A stretch of 64,000 nucleotides of DNA, taken from Symsagittifera roscoffensis. Its lineage: Eukaryota; Xenacoelomorpha; Acoela; Convolutidae. The notes under the pieces are model-generated. The model was not told the origin of the DNA. It did not search any database and saw only the letters and a program-made list of their open reading frames with translations. Location: positions 6,110,539 through 6,174,538 of the forward strand of contig NC_087070.1 in the NCBI RefSeq assembly GCF_963678635.1. The letters are read 5' to 3'. Positions 20,481-31,957 of the stretch are shown in pieces (the first letter of the stretch is position 1; every line of letters starts with the position of its first letter). A program made the translations under genes and the position numbers.

Positions 20481-21109
20481 CTATTGTGAAATGAGCCTGG
20501 CAGTTTCACTGACTTGTTCATCATCATCGGCATCGTTTGGAGTGGCTTCGACTAAAGCATAATAGCGCACAAGCTCATCAGCAATGTCGTCAAAGTCGAA
20601 TGAACGGGCAAGTTCATATGCGGTCATTCCGTTGTACAACACACTCAGAAAAATTCTTCGGTGTCTTTCTGATTTGAGCAGAACGTGAACGAAATCAACG
20701 TTTTCGCACCAAATTGCATAATGCAGTGCGTTTTTGCCGTACAACTCGTGAAGCAATAATGTATCTGGAAACCCATGGTCGAATAATATTTGAGCACAGG
20801 GCGCCGAGGAGAAGTTTTGAGACACCATCAAGACCAAAAGAGTTACTGGGTCGTTGGCAAAAAATTTAAGGTCTTCAGAAATAAATTTGTAAGTACCGCG
20901 AACTTCTTTCTCAACCAGGTTTAAGTCCTCGAATTGAGATAAAAACTTTATAGTCCAATTGATAACTTCTATAGAGCCGTTGTAATATGCGCTGAATAAA
21001 AGCTTGCCAGATAGCTTGGCGATAAGCAGCGAGGTATTTTTGCCCACCATTTCCAAAAACCAAGTCATCAGAGACAAGAATCCAGCAATAATTCCCATTT
21101 CCATTGGCC
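20481..21109 (-). CDS. Ankyrin-repeat terminal exon, probably the C-terminus of the helicase-like gene
   Basis: The exon starts after the acceptor ATTATTTTAG and must be entered with one base of a codon pending (x|GG, CCA, ATG). It encodes about 209 residues. The C-terminal half carries ankyrin-type helices: GKNALHYAIWCENVDFVHVL and then GMTAYELARSFDFDDIADEL. The N-terminal half (KLLFSAYYNGSIEVINWTIK) may be an irregular first repeat. A poly(A) signal follows. It lies downstream of, and on the same strand as, the helicase exon at 24292-25351 with no other minus-strand coding sequence between them, so a shared transcript is likely. I could not find a convincing donor of the right phase, so an independent gene or a missing small exon remains possible. 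Confidence 0.7.
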
Positions 21110-21237
21110 CTAAAATAATCAGACACCAAAAAATTTTACGGTTCTGACCACAAAGTAGAAAAAAGCCCTGGTCTCGGAGTTATATATGTAAAAGATCAAA
21201 GCGATTTTCACGTATATAGGTCTTGTTACATTTTGTT

Positions 21238-21700
21238 TATTAAGAGTCGATGGACAGTGAAGACTTTATACAGGTCGTGGTAATTTTTTGGTCTCTTTTT
21301 TCAGAAAAAGTCTTTAAAATATGTTCACGCTCAAATTTAAATTTTCGCGGTTTGACTTTTGATTTCATTTTAAAGTTCACTTCATTTCGTTGTTAAAAAG
21401 AAGGCAAACTCAACTACCGAACAGCAAAAAGGTTAAGTCAAAAACAAACGGCAATTTTTTATTTGGAAAGTGGGTTTTAATTATGAGTTTTTCCAGCGGA
21501 ATAAAAATTCTTCTCATTGAAAGTTTTCTCCAATTGAGTTAATTTACCAAAAAAAGTGTTAATCACATTTTTTTTTCAAATGCATAGATCTCTAACCTGA
21601 TACATTTTTTATTCCAAATTTTTTAAGCTCAAAAATTCAACTGTTCAAAAATTTACAATCAATTTTTTTTGGCGTTTTTATTCTTTTTATCCTTGCGATA
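21238..21700 (+). repeat. R-family repeat, copy 15 (near full length)
   Basis: From AAGAGTCGATGGACAGTG through AAAATATGTTCACGCTC and AAGGCAAACTCAACTACCG to the TTTTTATTC block. It lies in the inferred intron between helicase and ankyrin exons, antisense to that gene. Confidence 0.8.
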
Positions 21701-21895
21701 AGCAAGGGTATTGCAATCGGGTACTAGACTTTTTTCCTGTAAATAACTTTGTCCACAAGACACATCGGGACTGGTGGTACCTTAGTTAATAGTCAATTCA
21801 AATTTCTCAGTGTCTCCTGCATACTTAGCCTGGAGGTAACGAATACGCCTGGGATTCCAAAGGTTTCGAATCTGACTAGGACCTGTTTTTTTTTA
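21700..21895 (+). repeat. tRNA-derived SINE-like segment
   Basis: Begins TTGCGATAAGCAAG and ends with a B-box-like GGTTTCGAATCTGAC preceded by an A-box-like TTAGCCTGGAGG. A sister copy lies at 25479-25690 and the 5' half recurs at 16383-16500. Assignment rests on the B-box match alone. Confidence 0.45.
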
Positions 21896-21899
21896 TTAA

Positions 21900-22880
21900 C
21901 GGTAAATATTCTGGTTTAAAAAAAATTTGGCCTATTTTTTGTCTGCTCTTGTTTCGTCGGCTTAGTTGCCAGATCTAAGAATCTTTCCTTTTGGTCTAAA
22001 AAGTTTCCCTTACAATTGTTTCAAGTGTTTTAGTATTTTAAAAATCCGGTGAAATCGGGTTTATAAGTTTCGGCTTAAATTATATTGACCTAGTGATCTC
22101 TTATTGCGTCGCTCGGGGATCGAAAAAAATTTGTGTGCACGCGTGTGCTCTGAGAAGAAAAAAGACATAATTTTTTTTTGATTTTTTTGTCAATATGAAA
22201 GGTTTCTGTTCAGATATTTTTGTCCACTTTGCTAATTCTACTTCTCTCCTACTCTCGGTTGCAAAGATTAAGTACGGTTGAGCATTTTATTTTAATTATC
22301 CGTCCTTTTCAAATTTTGCTTTTTATGTTGGTTGTGATTTTTCCAACTGGATTTGATAAATTTTTGTGTCCTATTTTCGGCTTAATAGGCTTCGGTCCAT
22401 TCTATATCGGCTAAGTGGCCTAATTTTGAGTAGTTTGAAAAAAAAAACATAATTTTATGCTCACTTCTGGATTGCGCAAAATGCTAAAACTCATAATAGA
22501 AATTATATTTCAAGTTTTTCAGGATAACATTTTTGTTCGGCTTGATAAGTTTTGGCCAACCTTAAATCGGTTCAATAGTCGCATATTGAGCCTTTCGAGT
22601 GGCGAAAATTTTTGTGTTTGCCTGTCTGTGTTTTGAGTGTGAGAGGGACTTAATAACTTCATATTAGTCTTTAAAATTTTTGATTTTTTTCGACACTTTT
22701 TTTGTTTTTTCTTTTTTTAGGCTTGATAGATTGCAGCCTATTTTACATCAGCTTAGTCGTGTCATATTGCGTCGTTTCACGTGCTGTGTATGTGCTTTGT
22801 GGGTGAGGGGGACTTGATAACTTTTTTTCTTAGTCTTTAATTTTTTTCAGATGAGTTTTTTTATTTTCCTGGTCATAGCT
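21900..22880. repeat. Degenerate tandem repeat, ~200-bp units, about 4 units
   Basis: Each unit has a TCGGCTTAAT/GAT block, a TATCGGCTTAGT-like block, a TTGCGTCGTT-like block, a GTGTGCTNTG-like block, and GAGGGACTTGATAACTTT followed by TAGTCTTTAAA and poly-T. Clear units are near 22380, 22540 and 22740. Confidence 0.65.
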
Positions 22881-22899
22881 TAGTTAAAATAATTAAAAT

Positions 22900-23268
22900 T
22901 CTTAGGGTTAAGCTTGGGCTTACTCAACTAGAGAAAATTAAGCTTCTGTTCCCACCTGTTACATTGAATAGTCCCAGAGATCTGTAGATCCTCGGAGCGG
23001 CTCGCTGGAGAATAAGACTCCAGTTAACCCGACTTCTTATCTGGCTGCCAAGTCTCTTGCTGATGAAGTCCAGAAACTTTGCTGGTTTGGGCTCATCTAA
23101 TGCACCTAGTATCGTATCTGCATGTCATGCAGCCCCCGCAGGCCAAGTTTAATCAAAAGGTTTATTTTGTATCATACTTCGTTTTTTTTTCGGTTTTTGT
23201 CCTTTCTTTTTCCTTGCCTTTTGCTATTGTATGCAAATATAAACGCTCCGCCAGAACTAATTGTTTTG
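22900..23268. other. GC-richer non-coding patch
   Basis: The stretch 22960-23150 is less AT-rich than its flanks but has no long open frame or splice-bounded exon I can support. Confidence 0.35.
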
Positions 23269-23276
23269 GTACAGGG

Positions 23277-23691
23277 CAGTAGCGAATTTATGGAGTGGGT
23301 GCAGGGGCGGACTCTCCGTTAGGAATTCGACTGCGTGGCCAACCAAAGGGTTCCCTCGTTGGTACTATTTTAAGGCATCCATTTTTTGCTGAACGACCCT
23401 TAAATTTTCTGAAGGCACCTTGGGCGTCAATATATACTAATTTTGACGGAGGAGCGCGCGAGATAAAAACGCGATTTTTAAATCAAAGTTTTCTAAAAAT
23501 TGCCTAAAATCAGCTTTCTGCCGTTTTTTTTTCAAAATTTTGCCTGCGGCACAGAAAGTTTTGCCAAAGTAAGGTTTTTAATGGTGCTATAAAAAAGCTC
23601 GGAAAACATATTTGGTCGACCTGAAAAATGGTCGTCATAATTTCAATTTTTTTTAAAATCTCCCCTCGAGTAAATCATAGATCAGCCACTG
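23277..23691 (+). mobile_element. hAT-type MITE with 8-bp target duplication
   Basis: Terminal inverted repeats are CAGTAGCGAATTTATGG and, at the other end, the reverse complement of CAGTGGCTGATCTATGATT. Both ends are flanked by GTACAGGG (23269-23276 and 23692-23699), an 8-bp duplication typical of hAT. The interior (GGAGCGCGCGAGA, CTGCGGCACAGAA) matches the MITE at 62251-62701. Too short to encode a transposase. Confidence 0.85.
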
Positions 23692-23869
23692 GTACAGGGG
23701 ATCATTTGCAATTTTTTTGAGAGGGTTGTCCTTAAATACTTAATTACTTTAAGGGTTGTCCTTAAATACTTAAGCCACAGGTGTTTTTTTTGAGAATTAT
23801 CAAAAATGCCGAGAAGTTTGAGGGAAGGAGAAAGGTCTCAGAGTTTTGCAACTTCAGGTATTTTACTCA

Positions 23870-24292
23870 GACTCTTTTAAAGGTCGCGATGATTTTTTTT
23901 TCAGGAAAAGTCTTAAAATTTGTTCAGGCTCAGTTCACTTTTTCGCGATTTGACTTGGGGTTTTTTTTAAGTTCAGTTCATATCCTTGGCTAAAAAGAAG
24001 GCAACTCCACTATCGAACAGCGAAAGTGTAAAGATCCTTAAAAACGTGAACAACTTCTAGTTTCGAAAGTGGAATTAAATTTTCAGATTTCCGCGAGATT
24101 AAAATATTTACCTATTGACCCAATTTTTTTTTAATTGGGTCAATTAAATCGAAAAAGTTCCAATCATAACTGTTATCGAATTTCAAAAAGCCGTAAAAGC
24201 TTCTTTTTTTCTGAGATTTAAAAAAAAAAATTGTCCTTTTTTTGCATTTAACTGCGTTCGCTGATTCTTTTTCAACTGCCTGTTAGCTATGT
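23870..24292 (+). repeat. R-family repeat, copy 16 (abuts the helicase exon)
   Basis: A full-length R copy ending TGTTAGCTATGTT. The adjoining AA completes the apparent stop codon of the minus-strand helicase exon, so the R end and the exon end coincide to the base. Confidence 0.85.
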
Positions 24293-25351
24293 TAAGAATT
24301 TCCGGAAACTTGAGGTGAAAAAAAAATTGATCTAATTTTGAGCGAACATTTTTTGTCTTTATCTAAAAACTCTTGAATTTTTGGTAGTGCTTGATTGCTT
24401 GGTGAATGATTGATTAAACTTGGCCTGCCTAATGGTATTCTGAATGCGGGCACTTTGTCAAGAATAGACCCCAAAAGACGCTCGTCTGACCTCTGAATTG
24501 CAATCCGGGTCAACTTCTGCACAAATGAGGTCATATCCTTGGTCCACTCAACAGTCTTCAGAAAAGTCAAGTCCACCGGCAGTTGGTTCCCCGCATGCAT
24601 TAAAATCCTATCTAGTCTTGATGGTATCCGGATGAATTTCTCCATCCTGTTCCTGTACTTTTCTTTCACAATTATCATGACCTCAAACTGGGCTCTGGTT
24701 ATGGCCAGATTTAAAATGATAAACATTTCGGTATCATGTTTCGCTTCTAGCATATGGTCAACAATAACCAGCACTGAAAGAGCTTCGCAGCCTGTGTAAG
24801 GGGTTTTGTAAAAGTCGATAACTGGGGGTACCACTGAAACATGTGAGATATCACTACGTTCGTTTGCGAATTTTTCCGTCCAAAAAGTCTTGTCATGACT
24901 GAAAATGATTGCGCGGCGATCCGATGCAAAACATGGGTTCATAAGTGTTGGGTCCGCCGAGAAAATTGGATCATCGCGCTGTAAGAAGTAGTGAGGCGTT
25001 ACTTCAGGTTGCGGCGAGGTGAAGCAACCCGAGACCCTTGCACTGGTCCTAGTTACTAACTTGGTTGTGTGAATGAAAGTTGTTGAAAAGGCGCTTATGT
25101 GATGTGAACTGCGAAAAAGGATATTCAGGGGTTCATAAACACAACCATGTGGTAAAACAATTTGTGTCAGACCTTGACGTTTGTGCATCTGACCGGCGAT
25201 CACATTTGTGATGAAGAACTGCTGGACGTGTGGCAGAAATTGGAGGTATACTGGCAACAGAAGCTGATCTCGCTTCGAGAAATAACTTGAAGAAGTCATG
25301 TATAATTCATCTATTAGCAGAATTGACCGGTGAAGCTGCTTCAATGGAGGC
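24292..25351 (-). CDS. Superfamily-1 helicase-like exon (motifs II to VI)
   Basis: Second identified exon of the large minus-strand gene. It follows the acceptor ATGTTTTAG, and its first G completes the Trp codon left split by the exon ending at 38583 (DSGW then PPLKQLHRS). It supplies the helicase half missing from the first exon: Walker B/motif II ILLIDELYM at the start, a motif III-like FFITN, a motif IV-like LFRSSHHIS, a motif V-like GCEALSVLVIVD and motif VI LAITRAQFEVMII, as in UvrD/DUF2075-type P-loop enzymes. The frame ends at a TAA formed at the edge of an R repeat. The exon probably splices onward near here to the ankyrin exon at 21109, but the donor is unresolved. Confidence 0.85.
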
Positions 25352-25478
25352 CTAAAACATCAATACTTTTTGTCGTTTTTGTGCGTAACTTGTACTAGAA
25401 ATATCCTCTTTTTCGATTACAGTTCGTACCCTCGTCCAGCTTCAACCGTTAATGATTGATAACGCCTATATACGATTG

Positions 25479-25690
25479 CGATAAGCAAGCAGTATCAAGC
25501 TGGAATATAGACTTTTGTCTAGTTAACAACTAGTTAAACAGAATCACTTGAATCATTTGATAGTTTGCTTTATTAGTGAAGGTAGTTTTCATGAAAATGT
25601 GGGTCAAGTATTGAGGTGGCAAGGAGCGGGGCTATGTCACGAAGGACCAAGCGTTCGAATCTGAGACCATGCCAGTTTTTATAATTCGAT
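25479..25690 (+). repeat. tRNA-derived SINE-like segment, second copy
   Basis: Shares its 5' part (GCGATAAGCAAGCAGTAT) with 21700-21895. It carries A-box-like TGGCAAGGAGCGG and B-box-like GTTCGAATCTGAG with about 40 bases between, and runs directly into R copy 17. Confidence 0.5.
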
Positions 25691-26050
25691 AAACGTAGTT
25701 CAGACTCTTTTATAGGTCGCGATGACATGTTTTTTTTTTCAGGAAAAAGTCTTAGAATTTGTTCAGGCTCAACTTTACTTTTTCGCGGTTTGATTTTTGG
25801 TTTCTGTTTAAGTTCAGTTCATTTCCTGTGTTAAAAGGAAGGCAAACTTTAGTATTTAACGTGATTGACTTCTAAACGTCATCGAAAAACGTGATCTATT
25901 TTTATTTTTGAACATGGAATTTGATTTTCAGATGTCCCAGCGGTATAAAAACTTAACCCAATGATCTAATTTTCTCAAAATGGATTAGCTTTATCAAAAA
26001 AGTTCTGGTCATAACTTTTTTTAACTTCAAAAAGTCTGGAGTCTGAAGAA
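25690..26050 (+). repeat. R-family repeat, copy 17
   Basis: From ACGTAGTTCAGACTC to the region after TTATCAAAAAAGTTCTGG; the 3' end is missing. Confidence 0.8.
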
Positions 26051-26179
26051 GAAAAACCTTGCGTGAGTGGGAAAATTTGTCAACATAATGAAAACGAAAT
26101 TTTTCAGTTTTTCAATTTTTTTCTTGTTTTTCTTTTGTCTGAAAATCGACTAAAAGTATCCTAGAGTGCATTCGGAATT

Positions 26180-26758
26180 TTTAAGAGTCGATGAACTTAG
26201 TTAAGACTCTATGTATGTCTTGGTGATTTATTTTAGTGTATTTTTTCCGAGGAAGAAGTCCTAAAACTCTCCAATAATTACAGATGTGCATTCATAAAAC
26301 TTAACAATTTTTTTGTTTGCTTTTTTCAGGAAAAGTCTTAAAAGTCTCTTATAACTACAGATGTGCATTCATTCATATTGATGCATTTATGAATGCCCTT
26401 AGGTGTATGTGCACTTGTTGAGTTCATTTTAAAGTTATCTGCTGAAATTGAGCTAAATTTCACTCTGCCATTACAAAAGTGTAAAGGTCTCGAAAAACGT
26501 GATCGACTTCTTGTTTCGAAAGTTGAATTTATTATCCAGATTTGCCAGCCACATAAAAACTCAACCTATTGATCCAGTTTTCTATAATTGGACTATTTTC
26601 ATTTTGAAAAAATTTGAATTATAAATTGTTTTAGAAAATCAAAAAGGCTTAGGATCATCTTTTTTTCTTTAAATCGAAGGTTGAGATTTTTTCAAAAAAC
26701 AAGTCAGTTTCTTTTTTTTGCCGTCATATCTTTTTTCCAACTGTCAGTTGACCATGTT
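26180..26758 (+). repeat. R-family repeat, copy 18, subfamily B
   Basis: Begins AAGAGTCGATGAACTTAGTT and includes two partial 5' blocks with CTACAGATGTGCATTC. It ends CAACTGTCAGTTGACCATGTT. This is the rightmost R copy in the window. Confidence 0.8.
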
Positions 26759-26819
26759 CATTATAAATGCAAGTGTTGTTCCTTGTCTTTCTAGGGGACT
26801 AATTTATTTACACAATCAG

Positions 26820-27060
26820 TTTTTTTTTCGGCTCAACTGAAGTCTACTCAAAAATGTACGGCTTTTTTCCGCTTCGTCAACTTTGTTCCGCTGGTAAATT
26901 AAAATTCGAATGTTTTGCTTGGCATGTTTGCCAAGATTGAAAGTATATCGAGACATACGAAGTTTTTACTAGATGTAGACATTTTTCGTTTTTGTACTTC
27001 TATTGATTTTTTATGTTTGTATTGATCGCAAGTGATGCGAAGCTCAGCTTCGCCTCTCTG
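26820..27060. repeat. Dispersed repeat ending in a short hairpin
   Basis: Starts TTCGGCTCAACTGAAGTCTAC and ends ATCGCAAGTGATGCGAAGC, then TCAGCTTCGCC, which can fold on GCGAAGCT/AGCTTCGC. Related 5' sequence is near 16610 and related 3' ends are near 9920, 18115 and 59560. No Helitron-type CTRR end was found. Confidence 0.5.
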
Positions 27061-29401
27061 TTGTATTATCCTTTAAATAGCAGTCTTTCTTAAAAAAATG
27101 ATTTAATATATGAAAAAGACTGCTTGTATCAGTTAAAGCGTTCCGACTCTCCCGAAAGAGTAATTCTGATAAAAAATTGTTTTGAGAAGTTTAAAGTTTG
27201 AATATAACTTCCTTACAAAACCAAACTGTGTTTTTGCTGGAAACTGAAACTTTTTCCGCAACAGGGATGCCGCCTTTGTTTTTGTTTTTCTTTTGTTGCT
27301 CCATTTGCTTTGATCGTTCTGAAATTTCTTAACATGTTGAACGACTTGTCTCTGGATTCCAGAGACATACAAACAACAAATTGTTCGCTGATTCAGTGCA
27401 CAATTTGGCCTCGTAACGTTTGTTTTGAAAACTTTCCTTTCTGTAACATTACAATGAGATGCAATTAGTATCTAGCAATGTATTATGAAGCTTTCAAATC
27501 ATTAGAGATAAAATATATATTTTTTCATTTCTTTCTCGGTGAAATTTGTCCATAAAGTACAAGTTTTTTTTTCAGCAAATGCAAGTTTTTCACGAACCGT
27601 GGGAATCTTCCAGTTTATTTGAAAGAGTACTATGCATTTCATACACTATGATGGTTGAGGGTGGGCTGTCATCCATGGATGTCCATTCTGTATGAATCGT
27701 AATGGTCACCATGTAATAACTGATGAGCAATAGTCATTATGTAAAATTTCTAATTGTCTCCTTTTTTACTTGACAACTGAAAGTCATTATAGGAAAGTTT
27801 CAAACAATAGTCACAACTATCCGGCTGTATGTAAATAGCATAATCTGCACTCATACGACCGTTCCAAGTTTACGGCCTGGAGTTAATCTTTTCTTCCTGG
27901 AGTTAATCCTGGAGTTAAGAAATAAGCTTGGAAACAGTTTGCTTATATGAATTCATTTCACATAATAAAAAATTTGTGAACCAAGTTCGGAACAAAATGT
28001 TGACATCAATTGGGCTAGGTATTTTTTTATTAGCCTAGGAAAATTGAAGAGTGTTTTCATTTGTTTTCAAAAACTCTAAATTTCAGCGAAAGTGACAGCT
28101 TCTGTAACCAATTATACATGACTGAATCCTTGCTATTGACAATCAAATGGAAAACAAAATGAGTTTGCCTCAAAAAAGTGACGGAGGTTTAAAAAAGTTT
28201 AGATGGGTTATATCTACAAATACACAGTGCCTGTTTTAAAACACATGTCGATTTGAGTTTTTCACTCATGATTGTTCAAACTAGAGATCAGTTTCATGAC
28301 AATTTTGTTTCATTCTCAATTCATTCGAAAGATTACTGCCTATAAGTGTGTTCATTGCTTTTTTCTCAATCAACTCTGGAATATCTGATAACAAAAACCA
28401 TTCGAGTCTAACGTTAGCAATATTTTTAAACTTGTCCAATAACTTTAAGGTATAGAGAGTTTTAGTTATTTGATAGTAACGCTAGGTAAAAGAAAACTAC
28501 ACTTTAAACAAAAGCATTGGCTATAGAGACCTTTCCTCGCCGAAAATAATGTCCACACAGACAAGGGAGCGCATCAGATAGCCACCACTGCATTGTGCTA
28601 AATACATAGAAAATAAGCTTGGAAACGGTTTGTTTTTATGAATTCATTTCACATAAGAAAAAATTCGTGAACCAAGTTCGGAAAAAATGTTAACTTTGAC
28701 ATCAATTGGGCTAGGTATTTTTCGATTATTGAAGAGTGTTTTCATGTGTTTTCAACAACTCTAAAATTCAGCGAAAATGACAGCTTCTGTAACCAATTAT
28801 ACATGACTGAATCGTTGCTATTGACAATCAAATGGAAAACAAAATGAGTTTGCCTCAAAAAAGTGATGGAGTTTTAAAAAGAATTTAGATAGGTTATATC
28901 TACAAATATACAGTGCCTGTTTTAAAACACATGTCGATATGAGTTTTTCACTCATGATTGTTCAAACTAGAGATCAGTTTCATGGCAAATTCTTTTTTTT
29001 TGCACTCTCGGTTGCTTCAAAGTATGACAAGATAGTATTTCTTATTTGTCTTCCTTGTTTGTTTCTCAATTAGTTTCAGATAACTTAATAAAAAAACCAA
29101 ATGAATACAACATAAACAGCTAATTCGAACTTGTTCAAAAACTTTGAGATGTAAACGTTTGGGGTTACTTGGTTAGTCAGACTAGATGAAGGAAAACAAT
29201 AAGTCACAAGCTTATTGTCTATCGGCCGCTTCCGCGCCGGGAAGTGTTGTCGACTCAGACAGAGGAGCGCATCAGGGAGTCACCACTAACTCTTTGCCCC
29301 CAGAAACTTAGCAGAAATCGGCTGCTACTGGGTACTCCTCCACGAGACTCCCCCAACGAGAACCATCGTTGAAAAAATGCTCGATCTCCATCTGGGGCCC
29401 G

Positions 29402-29611
29402 TCACATGCTTCTTAAACACTTCGTTTTTTTGGAACTGCCGAACTTGCAGCGATGCGTTGCAGGAAACAACTTTCCTGAACGACTCAAGAAACAACCTGA
29501 GAGGTACCGACGAAAAGGTAAGCCTTCGAATTTTTCGCTCCAGAAAATCCTTGTCTTTTCTCCCACATCAGGGCAGCTGAGTGCCTCTATTTTCTGCTGC
29601 AAATTTTCCAC
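29402..29611 (-). pseudogene. Coding-like fragment in the left arm, unknown family
   Basis: The frame reads LQQKIEALSCPDVGEKTR, IFWSEKFEGLPFRRYLSGCF and KLFPATHRCKFGSSKK. It is paralogous to the plus-strand fragment at 31514-31957, with KFEGLPF, GCF and RCxFGSS shared. The first part is repeated, inverted, at 32890-32990. The family is not recognised. Confidence 0.4.
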
Positions 29612-31513
29612 TTCGTTTTTTTTTTATCTTAATGTTATGTAAAAAAAACTGACGATTTACTTCAGAAAAACCACGAAAAAAACTTGAGTGAGTTATAGTT
29701 ATGTTCAGATGTCTGATAATGGTTCACTTAGCAAAGCTCGGTGGGCACATTCTTTCTATCATACTTCCGTACAAAATTACTAGAATGCATTTACACACAC
29801 ACACAAAATTAGATACATCACATACGCACAGAACAAACATATAATATTACGTAGTTTGACATAAATGAATCCGACAATTTTTCATGAAAGTTAACCTTTT
29901 TTACCTGTTTTTTTTTTAACCTGAACAACTTTTCTTTTCATATAACATCCAAGATAACCTGACAATGCAGCTGGCTAAAAAAGATAGAAACTAAATTAAA
30001 CATGATTTTGATGGTAAACAAACCTATTTTCATAAATATGTCCAAAAGTCTGCAGTTTGTGAAACAACTTTGATGATGTGGTTTGATCTGGATGATTTAT
30101 GGATCCTTTCAAGAAGGTTAACAAAACATAAAAGTCAATTTTTTTCCTTAGCATTTTCATTTTTATAGGTACATCAGAACAGTCACTAGTCCTATGATGA
30201 AGAAAAACAAGTTTTTCAAGTAAGTGTTTGATTCTGAACTATTTTGTTTTCAAAAGTTTGTCCAAAATAATCAACAATTTTTGGGATAACACGCTGATGT
30301 AGCTAGGTCTGGATGACTGATACATCCCATGATGCGGTTTGCAAGTTCTGTACGTATAACTTTGCTTTCGAGTAACTTTTGTCTTCATTTCTATGTTCAT
30401 AAAACTAATTGTTTTTGAGATAACTTGACGAATAAGCTGGATCTGTATAACTCATATATTCTAAGATGATATTGAAAATATTTTAAAATCAAATTTTGTT
30501 TGTGAACAAGTTTTATTTTCATAAGTTTGTTCAAAATTTTTTGAGATAAGATGATGATATAGCTTCGTCTGGACGACTCATGCATCCCATCATTCGGGTT
30601 GAATTTTTTTTAAACATAATTTCTGGCTTCGGACAGTTTTAATTTTCATGATTATGTCATAAACACCAATAGTTTGGTGAACAGCCCCGAGTTTGACAAA
30701 CACAATTGCAACAATAGTAGTTTTTGAGCTTACAAGAGGATGTATTTGACGTTGACACTGATTTAGTGATTTATACATGATTTGGTTTTTGCTTTTTAAA
30801 AAAATTTCATTTTTTCCTCCTTCAAATTCGTTTCTACTGTTTTAAAAACTGTTTTGTTTCTAATCTGGAATTGCGTTCAACAGCGTCGAAATGCGATGAT
30901 TCGAAAAGTTTTGAAATTAGCAACATAGATTAAAGATATTCGCATCGACTTTGAATAATCTTTTATTCGAAGCCGCAGTTGTGAAATCAGAAAAATCTTT
31001 TTTGCTATAATTCTGACCTAGTTTTAGGGTTTGCATATAAATAATTGTTTTTTTTTGTTAATGAATTTTTACCAGCAAAGCTTAAAATCCACGGATTTTT
31101 TTAACTAAAAACAGACCAAATCCTTTTAATTGTCTTTTTCTTTTGTGCTTGTGTTTGCGGTAACTGGTATCTATCTGCAAAATATTGAGCTCCCTATTTG
31201 TAAAAATCAAACCCTTTTACTTAATGGTGCAATGTCGTTCAAAAACTTATGATAATAGAATAACCTACACTACCCAACTGAAAATTAAACCCAAGGTAAG
31301 AAAACCTGGACAGTTTTCTTTTACTCAATTTTTTCATGTTATAAGTTAGTTCATTTTGATTATCATCTTGAAATGACCATTAGTGGAATTTTTTTTCGGT
31401 CTGAACGACTAAGAAGAAAAATCGAATTGCCTATGGAGATTTTACGCCTCTGTGAAGAAGGCAATTTTTTACCGGTTGCCGATTTATCTGGATAGTGTTC
31501 TCTCTAGGAGGGC

Positions 31514-31957
31514 TTGGGATGTGCTATATCTCGAACAGTTTCTTTCGCCAACGACGGATACCTTCTTTTATTTAGAAGAACTCCAAACAAAAAAGCACCG
31601 TTTTTTGCAGAGAACAGAAGCACCGAGCTGGCAGATGAAGGCGAGACTCAGACCACTGCGTTTTGGAAGCAGTTTTGTCAGCAGGTCGAGGATGCAACGC
31701 CCTACAGTTGTGGATATTTCAAATTCTGGAGCAAAAAGTGCGAAGGTTTACCTTTTTGTCAGTACACCTTCGGTTGTTTCTTCAGTCATTCAAGAAAATT
31801 GTCACGTACAATGCCTCGCTGCAACTTCGGTAGTTCCAGACAGCGGTATGGTCAAAAACGTGACGTACCCGAGATCAAAGTGGAGGGTTTTTTGAAGGAT
31901 GGGTCTGGTTTAAGGAGTCATGTAGATGAGTACTCAGAAAGAGCCGTATTCTGCTAA
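31514..31957 (+). pseudogene. Coding-like fragment in the palindrome centre, paralogue of 29402-29611
   Basis: A 147-codon frame with FWSKKCEGLPFCQYTFGCFF and MPRCNFGSSRQR, aligned with the fragment in the left arm on the opposite strand. A TTTTTTGCAG acceptor-like sequence lies near 31601-31611, before AGAACAGAAGCACC, and the inverted copies have TTTGCAG at the same place, as if an exon was duplicated. A second frame (31452-31895) overlaps; the shared motifs favour this one. The function is unknown. Confidence 0.4.

Noticed and set aside
23060-23085. Hammerhead-ribozyme-like CTGATGA...GAAA
   Set aside because: Stem II is too short and unpaired, and no matching stem I or III.
27010-27060. 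Helitron 3' end (hairpin near an element end)
   Set aside because: No CTRR terminus or 5' TC end consistent across the copies.
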